Assembly: GCF_000211815.1 (NCBI RefSeq)
Contig: NZ_GL890959.1
Location: 1 to 13,630, forward strand
DNA length: 13,630 nt
Reading direction: 5' to 3'
DNA from: Moorena producens 3L
Lineage (GTDB): Bacteria > Cyanobacteriota > Cyanobacteriia > Cyanobacteriales > Coleofasciculaceae
This document shows, piece by piece, positions 6,364-12,373 of this stretch. Each line of letters begins with the position of its first letter. Position 1 is the stretch's first letter. A model generated the notes under the pieces. It did not search any database. It saw nothing but the letters and a program-made list of their open reading frames with translations, and was not told where the DNA came from. Position numbers and translations under genes: made by a program.

Positions 6364-6426
6364 TCTTGCCTTTTGTCTTTTGTCTCTTATCTCTTCCCTG
6401 CTCCCAACTCCCGATTCCCGACTCCC
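6364..6426. repeat. Heptanucleotide tandem array, 9 units
   Basis: Nine in-register 7-base units go from TCTTGCC through TTTTGTC (twice), TCTTATC, TCTTCCC, TGCTCCC and AACTCCC to GATTCCC and GACTCCC. The 20 bases that follow the last T of the array (TCCCTAAAACCCAGAACTTT, 6423-6442) recur exactly in inverted orientation at 13005-13024. Confidence 0.8.
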
Positions 6427-6510
6427 TAAAACCCAGAACTTTCTACCTCACCCCATTTAAAAATACTGTAAAATTATAGTAGTTAACTGACTACGCCCCC
6501 ACAACTAGTT

Positions 6511-6836
6511 ATGATCAAAGCAATTACTGCTAGTGGAAAAATCGATCCATCAGGTCAATTATCCTTAGACTACCCAATTGAATATACTCCCCCTAAGCCA
6601 GTAGGAGTAATTATTATGTTTGACGAAACAGATGGGGAGGTAAATAGGTTTTGGAAGTCAGTAACTATCAACAGCAACCACTCCTGTCAGCTAAACAGTT
6701 GCAAGAGGGATTAAAGCAGGCGTTGATAGAATCGGGGTATGATTCAAGGGAGAAAATTATCGAGCTTGTGCAGGAAATTAAGCAAGAAATCTCTCAAGAG
6801 CGTCAAGAAAAACAAAGGAAGACTAACCACAAATGA
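6511..6836 (+). pseudogene. Small antitoxin-like protein gene with a one-base frameshift (cassette copy B)
   Basis: The gene starts MIKAITASGKIDPSGQLSLD (ATG 6511), a short beta-rich opening resembling antitoxin-like DNA-binding proteins. It then shifts frame near 6650: the zero frame ends at 6714, while the coding signal continues in the -1 frame as EVSNYQQQPLLSAKQLQEGL and a long charged helix, to TGA at 6834-6836. The switch sits at AGGTTTTGG. One additional T would restore a single 109-aa frame (RFLEVSNYQQQ). So either one T was lost, or ribosomes slip, or the base is a sequencing error. The stop overlaps the start of the nuclease-like gene (ATGA), so the intact ancestor was translationally coupled to it. 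The family is not recognised by name. Confidence 0.65.
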
Positions 6837-7474
6837 ACCGCCGCCGCATTCTCAAAGCTGGACAGTCGTATACCTTCAATCAATATTTTGACCTTCCCTT
6901 TACCCTAGAAGATATCTTGGCTGAATTTGACTATACCTTTGTGCGATCGCCTTTGGCGCGGCTTCGCCGATCGCATATCGATCTACCTCGTCAGCCTTTC
7001 ACTGCTGCTATTGAACCCCTGCTGCACCAACTCCAGCGAAACCGCAAGCGCATTGAGCTGATCAACGAAACTGCCCGTCGCGAAGCCCTGATCGCACCAA
7101 TTCTGTTTGAAGTAGTCGATCTAACTAATCACCGCATTTACATTGAATATTCTATTGCTGTTAACGAACACCTGCGGGGAACTTTAGATTATTACATTGC
7201 TAACCATAACCTGATTGTGATCGAAGCCAAACAATCTGATCTGGTACGGGGCTTCACTCAACTGGCAGTGGAATTGGTTGCCCTTGATCAGTGGCTCCAG
7301 TCTGACCAGAGAATTTTGTATGGCATTGTTACCACCGGAGAAGACTGGCGTTTCGGTACTTTTAATCGCCAAGAACGTTCCATACAACAAGACCCCAAGC
7401 GCTACATCGTCCCAGAAGAGCTAACCGAGTTGCTGGAAATTTTAGTCGGGATTATGACTTTAAACCATATCTGA
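6833..7474 (+). CDS. PD-(D/E)XK nuclease-like protein (cassette copy B)
   Basis: A 213-aa protein with the full restriction-endonuclease-like core. It has a helix Glu (Glu84, TARREALIAPIL), Asp119 in HLRGTLDYYIA, Glu131-x-Lys133 in LIVIEAKQSD, and a following helix with Gln143 and Glu147 (FTQLAVELVALDQ), as in type I restriction subunit N-terminal domains and related nucleases. The function is unknown; cleavage of nucleic acid is inferred from the motif. It overlaps the upstream frameshifted small gene by four bases and lies 96 bases before the antitoxin-like gene. An 8-residue in-frame insertion (PLARLRRS, residues 40-47) relative to copy A comes from a 24-bp insert at a HIP1 site. It falls in the N-terminal region, away from catalytic residues. 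A second frame open across the 3' end (about 7430-7534) ends in a plausible-looking peptide, but its origin is unclear. Confidence 0.8.
   Translation: MNRRRILKAGQSYTFNQYFDLPFTLEDILAEFDYTFVRSPLARLRRSHIDLPRQPFTAAIEPLLHQLQRNRKRIELINETARREALIAPILFEVVDLTNHRIYIEYSIAVNEHLRGTLDYYIANHNLIVIEAKQSDLVRGFTQLAVELVALDQWLQSDQRILYGIVTTGEDWRFGTFNRQERSIQQDPKRYIVPEELTELLEILVGIMTLNHI
6951..6974. repeat. 24-bp in-frame insertion at a HIP1 octamer
   Basis: Copy A reads GTGCGATCGC then ATATCGATC (3574-3592). Copy B has 24 extra bases between these two strings, beginning CTTTGGCGCGGCTTCGCC and ending GATCGC, so that a GCGATCGC-like string is present on both sides. The insert contains GGCG/CGCC and GCG-CGC self-complementarity and keeps the frame. 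It looks like a small palindromic repeat that targets HIP1 sites. Confidence 0.7.
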
Positions 7475-7570
7475 ATGCTTACTATGAAATGTACCCCCAA
7501 GTACCTCATCTAATTGATAAGCGCTATACTAAATGAAGTAAACCATTAAGTAAACAAGGTTTTAATATCT

Positions 7571-7792
7571 ATGGCAAAGAATACTCAAAGTCATTTTGGC
7601 CCCTACTTAAGACATAGAGGGAAAACTGTTGAAGAACAAATTAAACTCAATCAACCTGCTCTGGCATGGCTAAGAAAACGCCTTGAAGAGGAAATCACTC
7701 AAGAAGAAGCTAAAATTAGACAGGAAGATTTAGATAAATTTAAACAAATTATTGATAGTTTTCGTCCAGAAGGCTCTAAGCTATATAGCTAA
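7571..7792 (+). CDS. Small antitoxin-like protein preceding a PIN gene (cassette copy B)
   Basis: A 73-aa protein, MAKNTQSHFGPYLRHRGK onward. It has a basic N-terminal third and a strongly charged amphipathic helix (LAWLRKRLEEEITQEEAKIR, about residues 31-50), ending in SFRPEGSKLYS. Size, charge pattern and position two bases before a VapC-like gene indicate the antitoxin half of a toxin-antitoxin pair; the family is not known to me by name. It is intact here, whereas its twin at 3684-4011 is split by a MITE. Because the partner toxin is internally deleted, this antitoxin probably has nothing left to neutralise, unless it acts against a related toxin elsewhere. Confidence 0.75.
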   Translation: MAKNTQSHFGPYLRHRGKTVEEQIKLNQPALAWLRKRLEEEITQEEAKIRQEDLDKFKQIIDSFRPEGSKLYS

Positions 7793-7794
7793 TA

Positions 7795-8097
7795 ATGATT
7801 GTTTTTGTAGATACAGGCGTTTTAGGGTTATTATCTTCTCCCAATGACAAATTAGAAGCACAACAATCGATAACTCAACCGGTTATGCGTCATGCTGCTC
7901 AACTTTGGGCAATGTCTCGCCATCAAGGAATGCCGACCGCTGATGACAAAACTATTGATAATGATGTGATAATTGCTGCTCAGTGTCAACTATTTCAACA
8001 AGAAAACTTAGGACAACGTTTAGTTATTGCTACCACTAATGTTAAACATCTAAGTCGTTTCCTTGAGTCTCGAAGATGGCAAGATATTAGATTTTGA
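7795..8097 (+). pseudogene. PIN-domain (VapC-like) toxin gene with an internal deletion (copy B)
   Basis: The 100-aa product keeps the start of a PIN domain (MIVFVDTGVLGLL, Asp6) and its end (GMPTADDKTIDNDVIIAAQ with the C-terminal acidic residues, and VIATTNVKHLSRF), but joins LEAQQ directly to SITQPVMRHAAQLW. VapC proteins of this type are about 130-140 aa, and the missing 35-40 residues should carry the second catalytic acidic residue (the E of a YEVRR-like motif). Copy A retains the next residues of the lost segment (CQQWLYSL), which shows that the deletion is specific to copy B. The frame was preserved, so a stable but inactive protein may be made. It could alternatively be called an intact short CDS, but the absent acidic residue argues against activity. 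Confidence 0.7.
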
Positions 8098-8171
8098 AAT
8101 TAGGGATGCAATGTTGCTCTGTATTTTATGAACTTTATTTCAGGGCTATTATTCCCCATGGCACAGGCATC

Positions 8172-8248
8172 AACTGCATCCTAAAACTGGTTCCCTTCAC
8201 ACTCACTAAAGCTAATTATAATTCCTCTATCCTTGATTAACTCTTATT
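8172..8248. repeat. Dispersed repeat module, copy 3
   Basis: Begins AACTGCATCCTAAAACTGG, contains CTAATTATAATTCCTCTATC and ends near GATTAACTCTTAT. It is the most diverged copy in its first half but nearly identical in its second half to the copy at 4108. It is followed after two bases by a heptamer array. Confidence 0.75.
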
Positions 8249-8250
8249 TC

Positions 8251-8292
8251 TTCCCGATTCCCGATTCCCGATTCCCTACTCCCTATTTCCTA
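8251..8292. repeat. Heptanucleotide array reaching into the NB-ARC gene
   Basis: Six in-register units: TTCCCGA three times, then TTCCCTA, CTCCCTA and TTTCCTA. The last unit contains, on the minus strand, the TAG stop codon of the NB-ARC gene (8292-8290). The array thus abuts the gene's final codon exactly. Confidence 0.8.
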
Positions 8293-11200
8293 CTGCCACC
8301 ATCGACTAACATCATCAACCGCTGCCACCGTTTCTCTTAGGGCTTCAATACCCCCAAACTTGATGATTAAAGGCGCTAATTCAGGAAGAGCTTTAAGAAA
8401 ATTGGGACGGGTTAGACTAGCTAAACTATCAATAATTTGTTGCCAAAAAGGAAAATCAACCGAGGAAGGAGTTAAGGTCTTAATTAAGTCCTGTAAGGCA
8501 TGAGCTCGGTTTTTTTCATCCCCAATCCCTCTGGCGCAATCTAAGGCTTCCGGTAACACATTGGGTAAGTGAGGGGCTAAGGCCACTAAGGCTAATGCTC
8601 GGTCTGATTTATCGGAAATCCCTCTGGCGCAATCTAAGGCTTGAGGTAACACATCGGGAAAGTGGGGGGCTAAGGCTGTTAAGGCGAATGCTCGGTGTGA
8701 TTGATGGGAAAGCCCTCTGGCGCAATCTAAGGCTTGGGGTAACAACACATCCGGTAAGTGGGGGGCTAAGTTTCCTAAGGCTAATGCTCGGTGGAATTCA
8801 TCAGAAATCCTTCTGCCGCAATCTAAAGCTTCCGGTAACACATCGGGAAAGTGGGGGGCTAAGGCTCCTAAGGCATCGGCTCGGTATTTTTCATCGGAAA
8901 TCCCTCTGGCGCAATCTAAGGCTTCCGGTAACACTTGAGGAAAGTGGGGGGCTAAGGCCACTAAGGCATAGACTCGGCCTGATTCATCGGAAATCCCTCT
9001 GGCGCAATCTAAGGCTTCCGGTAACAGATCGGGTAAGTGGGGGGCTAAGGCTCCTAAGGCGAATGCTCGGTAGTATTCATCGGAAATCCCTCTGGCGCAA
9101 TCTAAGGCTTGGGATAACACATCGGGAAAGTGGGGAGCTAAGGCTCCTAAGGCTAATGCTCGGTGGTATTGATCGGAAAGCCCTCTGGCGCAATCTAAAG
9201 CTTCTGGTAACACATCCGTTAAGTGGGGGGCTAAGGCCACTAAGGCATCGACTCGTTCGTATTCATCGGAAATCCCTCTGGCGCAATCTAAGGCTTGAGG
9301 TAACAAATCAGGGAAATAGGGAGCTAAGGCCACTAAGGCTTTTGCTCGGTATTTTTCATCGGAAATCCCTCTGGCGTAATCTAAGGCTTGAGGTAACAAC
9401 ACATCCGGTAAGTGGGGGGCTAAGGCCACTAAGGCATCGGCTCGGGATCTTTCATGGTCAAGCCCTCTGGCGCAATCTAAGGCTTGAGGTAACAAATCAG
9501 GGAAATAGGGAGCTAAGGCCACTAAGGCTAATGCTCGGTCTGATTTATCGGAAAGCCCTCTGGCGCAATCTAAGGCTTGAGGTAACAAATCAGGGAAGTG
9601 GGAGGCTAAGGCCACTAAGGCATCGGCTCGGTATTCTTGATGGGAAAGCCCTCTGGCGCAATCTAAGGCTTGGGGTAACACATCGGGTAAATGGGGGGCT
9701 AAGGCCACTAAGGCATCGGCTCGGGATCTTTCATGGTCAAGCCCTCTGGCGCAATCTAAGGCTTGGGGTAACAACTCTTCCGGTAAGTGGGGGGCTAAGG
9801 CCACTAAGGCTTTGGCTCGGTATCTTTCATGGTCAAGCCCTCTGGCGCAATCTAAGGCTTGGGGTAACAACTCTTCCGGTAAGTAGGGGGCTAAGGCTCC
9901 TAAGGCTAATGCTCGGTCGTATTCACCCTCAATCCCTCTGGCGCAATCTAAGGCTTGGGGTAACAACTCTTCCGGTAAGTGGGGGGCTAAGGCCACTAAG
10001 GCTTTGGCTCGGTATCTTTCATGGTCAAGCCCTCTGGCGCAATCTAAGGCTTCTGGTAACAGATCGGGTAAGTAGGGGACTAAGGCTCCTAAGGCGAATG
10101 CTCGGTGGAATTCATGGTCAAGCCCTCTGGCGCAATCTAAAGCTTTCGGTAATAAAGAAGGAGGAAGATACTCAATAATTGCCTTCAAACCCTTTGCTTG
10201 ACCAAAAGAATCTTTATTCTGTCGCACATAAGCTAGTCCCTGGGCTGGCGTCCACATTTCTTTCTCAACTAATGCTGCCATTAACTCTGGAAAAATATTT
10301 CTAGCCAAGCTGTTGAGGGATGTCGTAATCAGAGCATAACGACATTGTAAACTAATCGATTCTGTGGGATTTTCTGTAAAATTATCGGCTGCTATTGCCC
10401 AAGCTCTCGATACATCCTTAACAAAATTAGCAGTTTTACCTTGTCTATCACACTGCCAATACCAACCGTTATCTCCTGCTGGAGTTTCTTCTTTCAGGAG
10501 TTGATGAATTTGATCTATCTTTTCAGCTTTTTTTAGGTGCCAGGTTAAGTGGTTATAGATGTAACCATCATCGGGCAATGTATGCCATAATCCCTTTTCA
10601 GTCTTAGTTTGATAACGTTCTAATAATTGCTGATGAGCTTCTGTAATTGATAATGTTAGCTCTGGTTGCAGCAGATTACGGGCTAAATCATGTAACAGGT
10701 CATGGAGGCGATAGTTAGTTTCTGGTGTACTAGAGACCCCTGGTAGTAATAAGGCTTTTTGTCTTAAGTATCGTAAAGTCTTTTTGGCTTTAAATGAATT
10801 ACAGTTCCATAACGTAGTCGCCATGGTTTCAGTAATGGTAACATCCTCCGGCAGTACCCCTAACCAAGCAAATTTTTTCAATCTCTCGGCAGATAATCGC
10901 TTTAAACTGAGATTAAACGAAGCCACTAGACTGTGGTTTTTGCGCTTAGCGTCACTTGGCTCTTCCTCTGCTTCTAATCTATCCAAGGCTTCTAAATCAG
11001 CAATTTCGGATTGTAACTCATCCAGTAAATCCTGCCAAGAGAATCCATCCCTAACTTGGGCAGCAGCTAATTCTAAGGCTAGGGGTAAGTAGCCGACAGT
11101 TTTGGCTAAGATTTTAGCATAGTCGAGTTCTTGATTAGTTAACTCATTGTTGAAACAACCGGTTAATAACTCCAAGGATTGATTTAGAGTCATCACGTCC

Positions 11201-11715
11201 AAATCATAGCGAATCGCACCGTTAACTGGAGCTTCTCTGGTCGTTACTAACACCCGACAGCCACCCCCTGCTACTCGAAAGGGTTCAACATGGTCAGGAT
11301 GCCAAACATCATCCACCACTAGCAAGGCTTTTTTATCGGATAATAACGTTCTTAGTTGTAAAGAAGCGCTATCAATATTAATCGGTTTGAAGTCATAATC
11401 TCCTAATGCCTGTATCCACGTACTTAGAAAAGATAAGATATCAGGTTGCTGACCTAAAGTTGCCCAAAAAATCCCATCGGTAAAATGGGATTGAACCTCC
11501 TCGTCATGGGCTAAAGCTGCAGCTAAGGTGGATTTCCCAATTCCTCCCAAGCCATAGATGGCACTAACCACTAAGGTGCCAGCTCTAGCAGTTTCTTGGG
11601 ATAAAAGCTTTTGTTTTAGTTCTTGGCTTACTTCCCGGCGTTCGACATAATACAGAGGTCGTGGTGGTGCTTGATTTGGTCGAGTTTGGTTAACCTGCCT
11701 CCCAGGCGACTCCAC
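8290..11715 (-). CDS. NB-ARC STAND ATPase with 18 near-identical helical repeats (NLR-like)
   Basis: A 1141-aa signal-transduction ATPase of the STAND class, built like plant and animal NLRs. Walker A GLGGIGKST is at residues 55-63, Walker B LLVVDDVW at 131-138, the sensor segment RVLVTTR at 154-160, and the GLPLA-like GYLPLAL at 208-214. The winged-helix MHD-like motif is LHD at 337-339. A helical linker with WHTLPDDGYIYNHLTWHLKK spans roughly 385-520. Residues 521-1083 are 18 repeats of 31 or 32 residues (LPxALDCARG..., R, AL, ALAPHLPD), a HEAT/TPR-like helix pair presumed to sense a ligand. A short unique C-terminus ends SRWWQ. Such proteins oligomerise on ligand binding and activate an attached effector, often in phage defence; no effector domain is fused here. 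The start is GTG, immediately after the TGA of the upstream gene in the same frame. The next Met is residue 175, past Walker A and B, so no ATG start is possible. No Shine-Dalgarno sequence is visible. Confidence 0.9.
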   Translation of the reverse strand: MESPGRQVNQTRPNQAPPRPLYYVERREVSQELKQKLLSQETARAGTLVVSAIYGLGGIGKSTLAAALAHDEEVQSHFTDGIFWATLGQQPDILSFLSTWIQALGDYDFKPINIDSASLQLRTLLSDKKALLVVDDVWHPDHVEPFRVAGGGCRVLVTTREAPVNGAIRYDLDVMTLNQSLELLTGCFNNELTNQELDYAKILAKTVGYLPLALELAAAQVRDGFSWQDLLDELQSEIADLEALDRLEAEEEPSDAKRKNHSLVASFNLSLKRLSAERLKKFAWLGVLPEDVTITETMATTLWNCNSFKAKKTLRYLRQKALLLPGVSSTPETNYRLHDLLHDLARNLLQPELTLSITEAHQQLLERYQTKTEKGLWHTLPDDGYIYNHLTWHLKKAEKIDQIHQLLKEETPAGDNGWYWQCDRQGKTANFVKDVSRAWAIAADNFTENPTESISLQCRYALITTSLNSLARNIFPELMAALVEKEMWTPAQGLAYVRQNKDSFGQAKGLKAIIEYLPPSLLPKALDCARGLDHEFHRAFALGALVPYLPDLLPEALDCARGLDHERYRAKALVALAPHLPEELLPQALDCARGIEGEYDRALALGALAPYLPEELLPQALDCARGLDHERYRAKALVALAPHLPEELLPQALDCARGLDHERSRADALVALAPHLPDVLPQALDCARGLSHQEYRADALVALASHFPDLLPQALDCARGLSDKSDRALALVALAPYFPDLLPQALDCARGLDHERSRADALVALAPHLPDVLLPQALDYARGISDEKYRAKALVALAPYFPDLLPQALDCARGISDEYERVDALVALAPHLTDVLPEALDCARGLSDQYHRALALGALAPHFPDVLSQALDCARGISDEYYRAFALGALAPHLPDLLPEALDCARGISDESGRVYALVALAPHFPQVLPEALDCARGISDEKYRADALGALAPHFPDVLPEALDCGRRISDEFHRALALGNLAPHLPDVLLPQALDCARGLSHQSHRAFALTALAPHFPDVLPQALDCARGISDKSDRALALVALAPHLPNVLPEALDCARGIGDEKNRAHALQDLIKTLTPSSVDFPFWQQIIDSLASLTRPNFLKALPELAPLIIKFGGIEALRETVAAVDDVSRWWQ
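8467..10155 (-). repeat. 93/96-bp tandem coding repeat, 18 units
   Basis: The units begin at 10155 and run on - to 8467, encoding residues 521-1083 of the NB-ARC protein. Thirteen units are 93 bp and five are 96 bp (units 2, 3, 4, 8 and 15), the extra codon always falling before LLP. Nucleotide conservation is very high: 9742-9860 and 9934-10052 are identical over 119 bp at a 192-bp period. Differences cluster in codons 12-20 and 23 of the unit, while LPxALDCARG and ALAPHLP barely change. The opposite strand stays open for 527 codons as a by-product of the repetition. Confidence 0.92.
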
Positions 11716-12204
11716 TCAAGTATTATTATAATTAATAGTTTGGTCGCCTTTAATAATATTTTGGCTTCCTCCAATATTAGTATTATCTTGATTAATACTC
11801 TTCCCTTGGACGAAGTTACCCTGGTTATCTACTTTCTCAATGTTGTAATTGTCACGCTTAGCCTGTTGGGATTCCAAGGCTTTGGTAATCTTTTCAAGAA
11901 TTTCCTCTAAGTTAGGCAAAGTTTCAGCATCAACAGTAGTCACCAAACGCTCCATACTTTGGGCAACTTCGGGATTTTGCTTCGCTGCTGCCTCTAGCTC
12001 CAATACCACTTCAGCATAATCAAGTGGTTGCTCTGGGGCTTGCTCGATAGCCATTACCGTATCTGGAGACTGGTTTCTCAGGGATTCCACAAACTGGTTA
12101 GTCTGGTCCCAGACAACTTGCCCGACATTTTCTCCAGTTTTTTCTAAGGCTTTAGTGGCGAGCACAGTAGAAATAGCGACAACGGCAGCAGCTAATGGTT
12201 CCAT
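11716..12204 (-). CDS. Small NB-ARC-associated protein with hydrophobic helix and Asn/Gly-rich tail
   Basis: A 162-aa protein of a type often found next to, or fused to, STAND proteins in cyanobacteria, by my recollection; no family name is certain. The hydrophobic segment PLAAAVVAISTVLATKAL (residues 3-20) could be a membrane-associated or oligomerising helix. It is followed by amphipathic helices (VGQVVWDQTNQFVESL; AEVVLELEAAAKQNPEVAQS; NLEEILEKITKALESQQAK). Residues 119-162 are rich in Asn, Gly and Ile with a loose repeat (NQGNFVQGKS, GGSQNIIKGDQTINYNN), suggesting a short beta-solenoid-like linker. The frame ends in TGA (11718-11716), directly followed by the GTG of the NB-ARC gene in the same frame. 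Without that stop the product would be a 1304-aa single chain. The likely role is signal output or localisation for the NB-ARC sensor; this is inference from arrangement. Confidence 0.75.
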   Translation of the reverse strand: MEPLAAAVVAISTVLATKALEKTGENVGQVVWDQTNQFVESLRNQSPDTVMAIEQAPEQPLDYAEVVLELEAAAKQNPEVAQSMERLVTTVDAETLPNLEEILEKITKALESQQAKRDNYNIEKVDNQGNFVQGKSINQDNTNIGGSQNIIKGDQTINYNNT

Positions 12205-12235
12205 TTTTGAAGGAGATTATTCAGAGTCTTGGTTT

Positions 12236-12241
12236 ATTATA
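12236..12241 (-). promoter_or_regulatory. Putative -10 element of the NB-ARC operon
   Basis: On the minus strand a perfect TATAAT (12241-12236) lies 32 bases before the ATG at 12204, placing the transcript start near 12229. The expected -35 position (around AACTCA) matches poorly, so an activator may be needed. It should drive both the 162-aa gene and the NB-ARC gene, as no promoter fits between them. Confidence 0.4.
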
Positions 12242-12275
12242 GTATTTTTAAATTGGGTGAGTTAGTTAGTAGTTA

Positions 12276-12345
12276 GTAGGGTGGGCAGTGCCTACTAATG
12301 CTATCGCTAGCTGCTGTTATCTATCTTTGGCACTGCCCACCCTAC
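12276..12345. repeat. Dispersed palindromic repeat, copy 2
   Basis: GTAGGGTGGGCAGTGCC (12276-12292) pairs perfectly with 12329-12345 (17 bp) around a 36-base interior containing GCTAGCTGCTGTTATC. The interior is nearly the same as in the neighbouring copy at 12374, so the two are a local duplication of one element. Confidence 0.8.
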
Positions 12346-12373
12346 ATCAATATTCTATTGTGATTAATTCTTT

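Noticed and set aside
6272..6460. 62-codon open frame on +
   Set aside because: It is translated from the palindrome and heptamer array only; the apparent hydrophobic segment comes from CTCTTGCC-type units.
7430..7534. Alternative frame over the 3' end of the nuclease-like gene, ending in a YDFKPYLNAYYEMYPQVPHL-containing peptide
   Set aside because: It could be the remnant of another gene, but it has no start, overlaps a better frame and cannot be assigned; too weak to list as a feature.
8467..10155. Could the regular 93/96-bp units be a CRISPR array?
   Set aside because: The units are continuous coding repeats in frame with an NB-ARC domain, with no unique spacers between identical short repeats.
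8595..10178. Long open frame (527 codons) on + antisense to the NB-ARC gene
   Set aside because: It lies wholly within the tandem repeats. When one unit lacks an antisense stop, all units do, and the product is a low-complexity Arg/Leu repeat with no recognisable start context.
11623..11910. 95-codon open frame on + across the NB-ARC/small-gene junction
   Set aside because: It is antisense to two well-supported frames and reflects their Asn/Ile-rich codons; no independent coding evidence.
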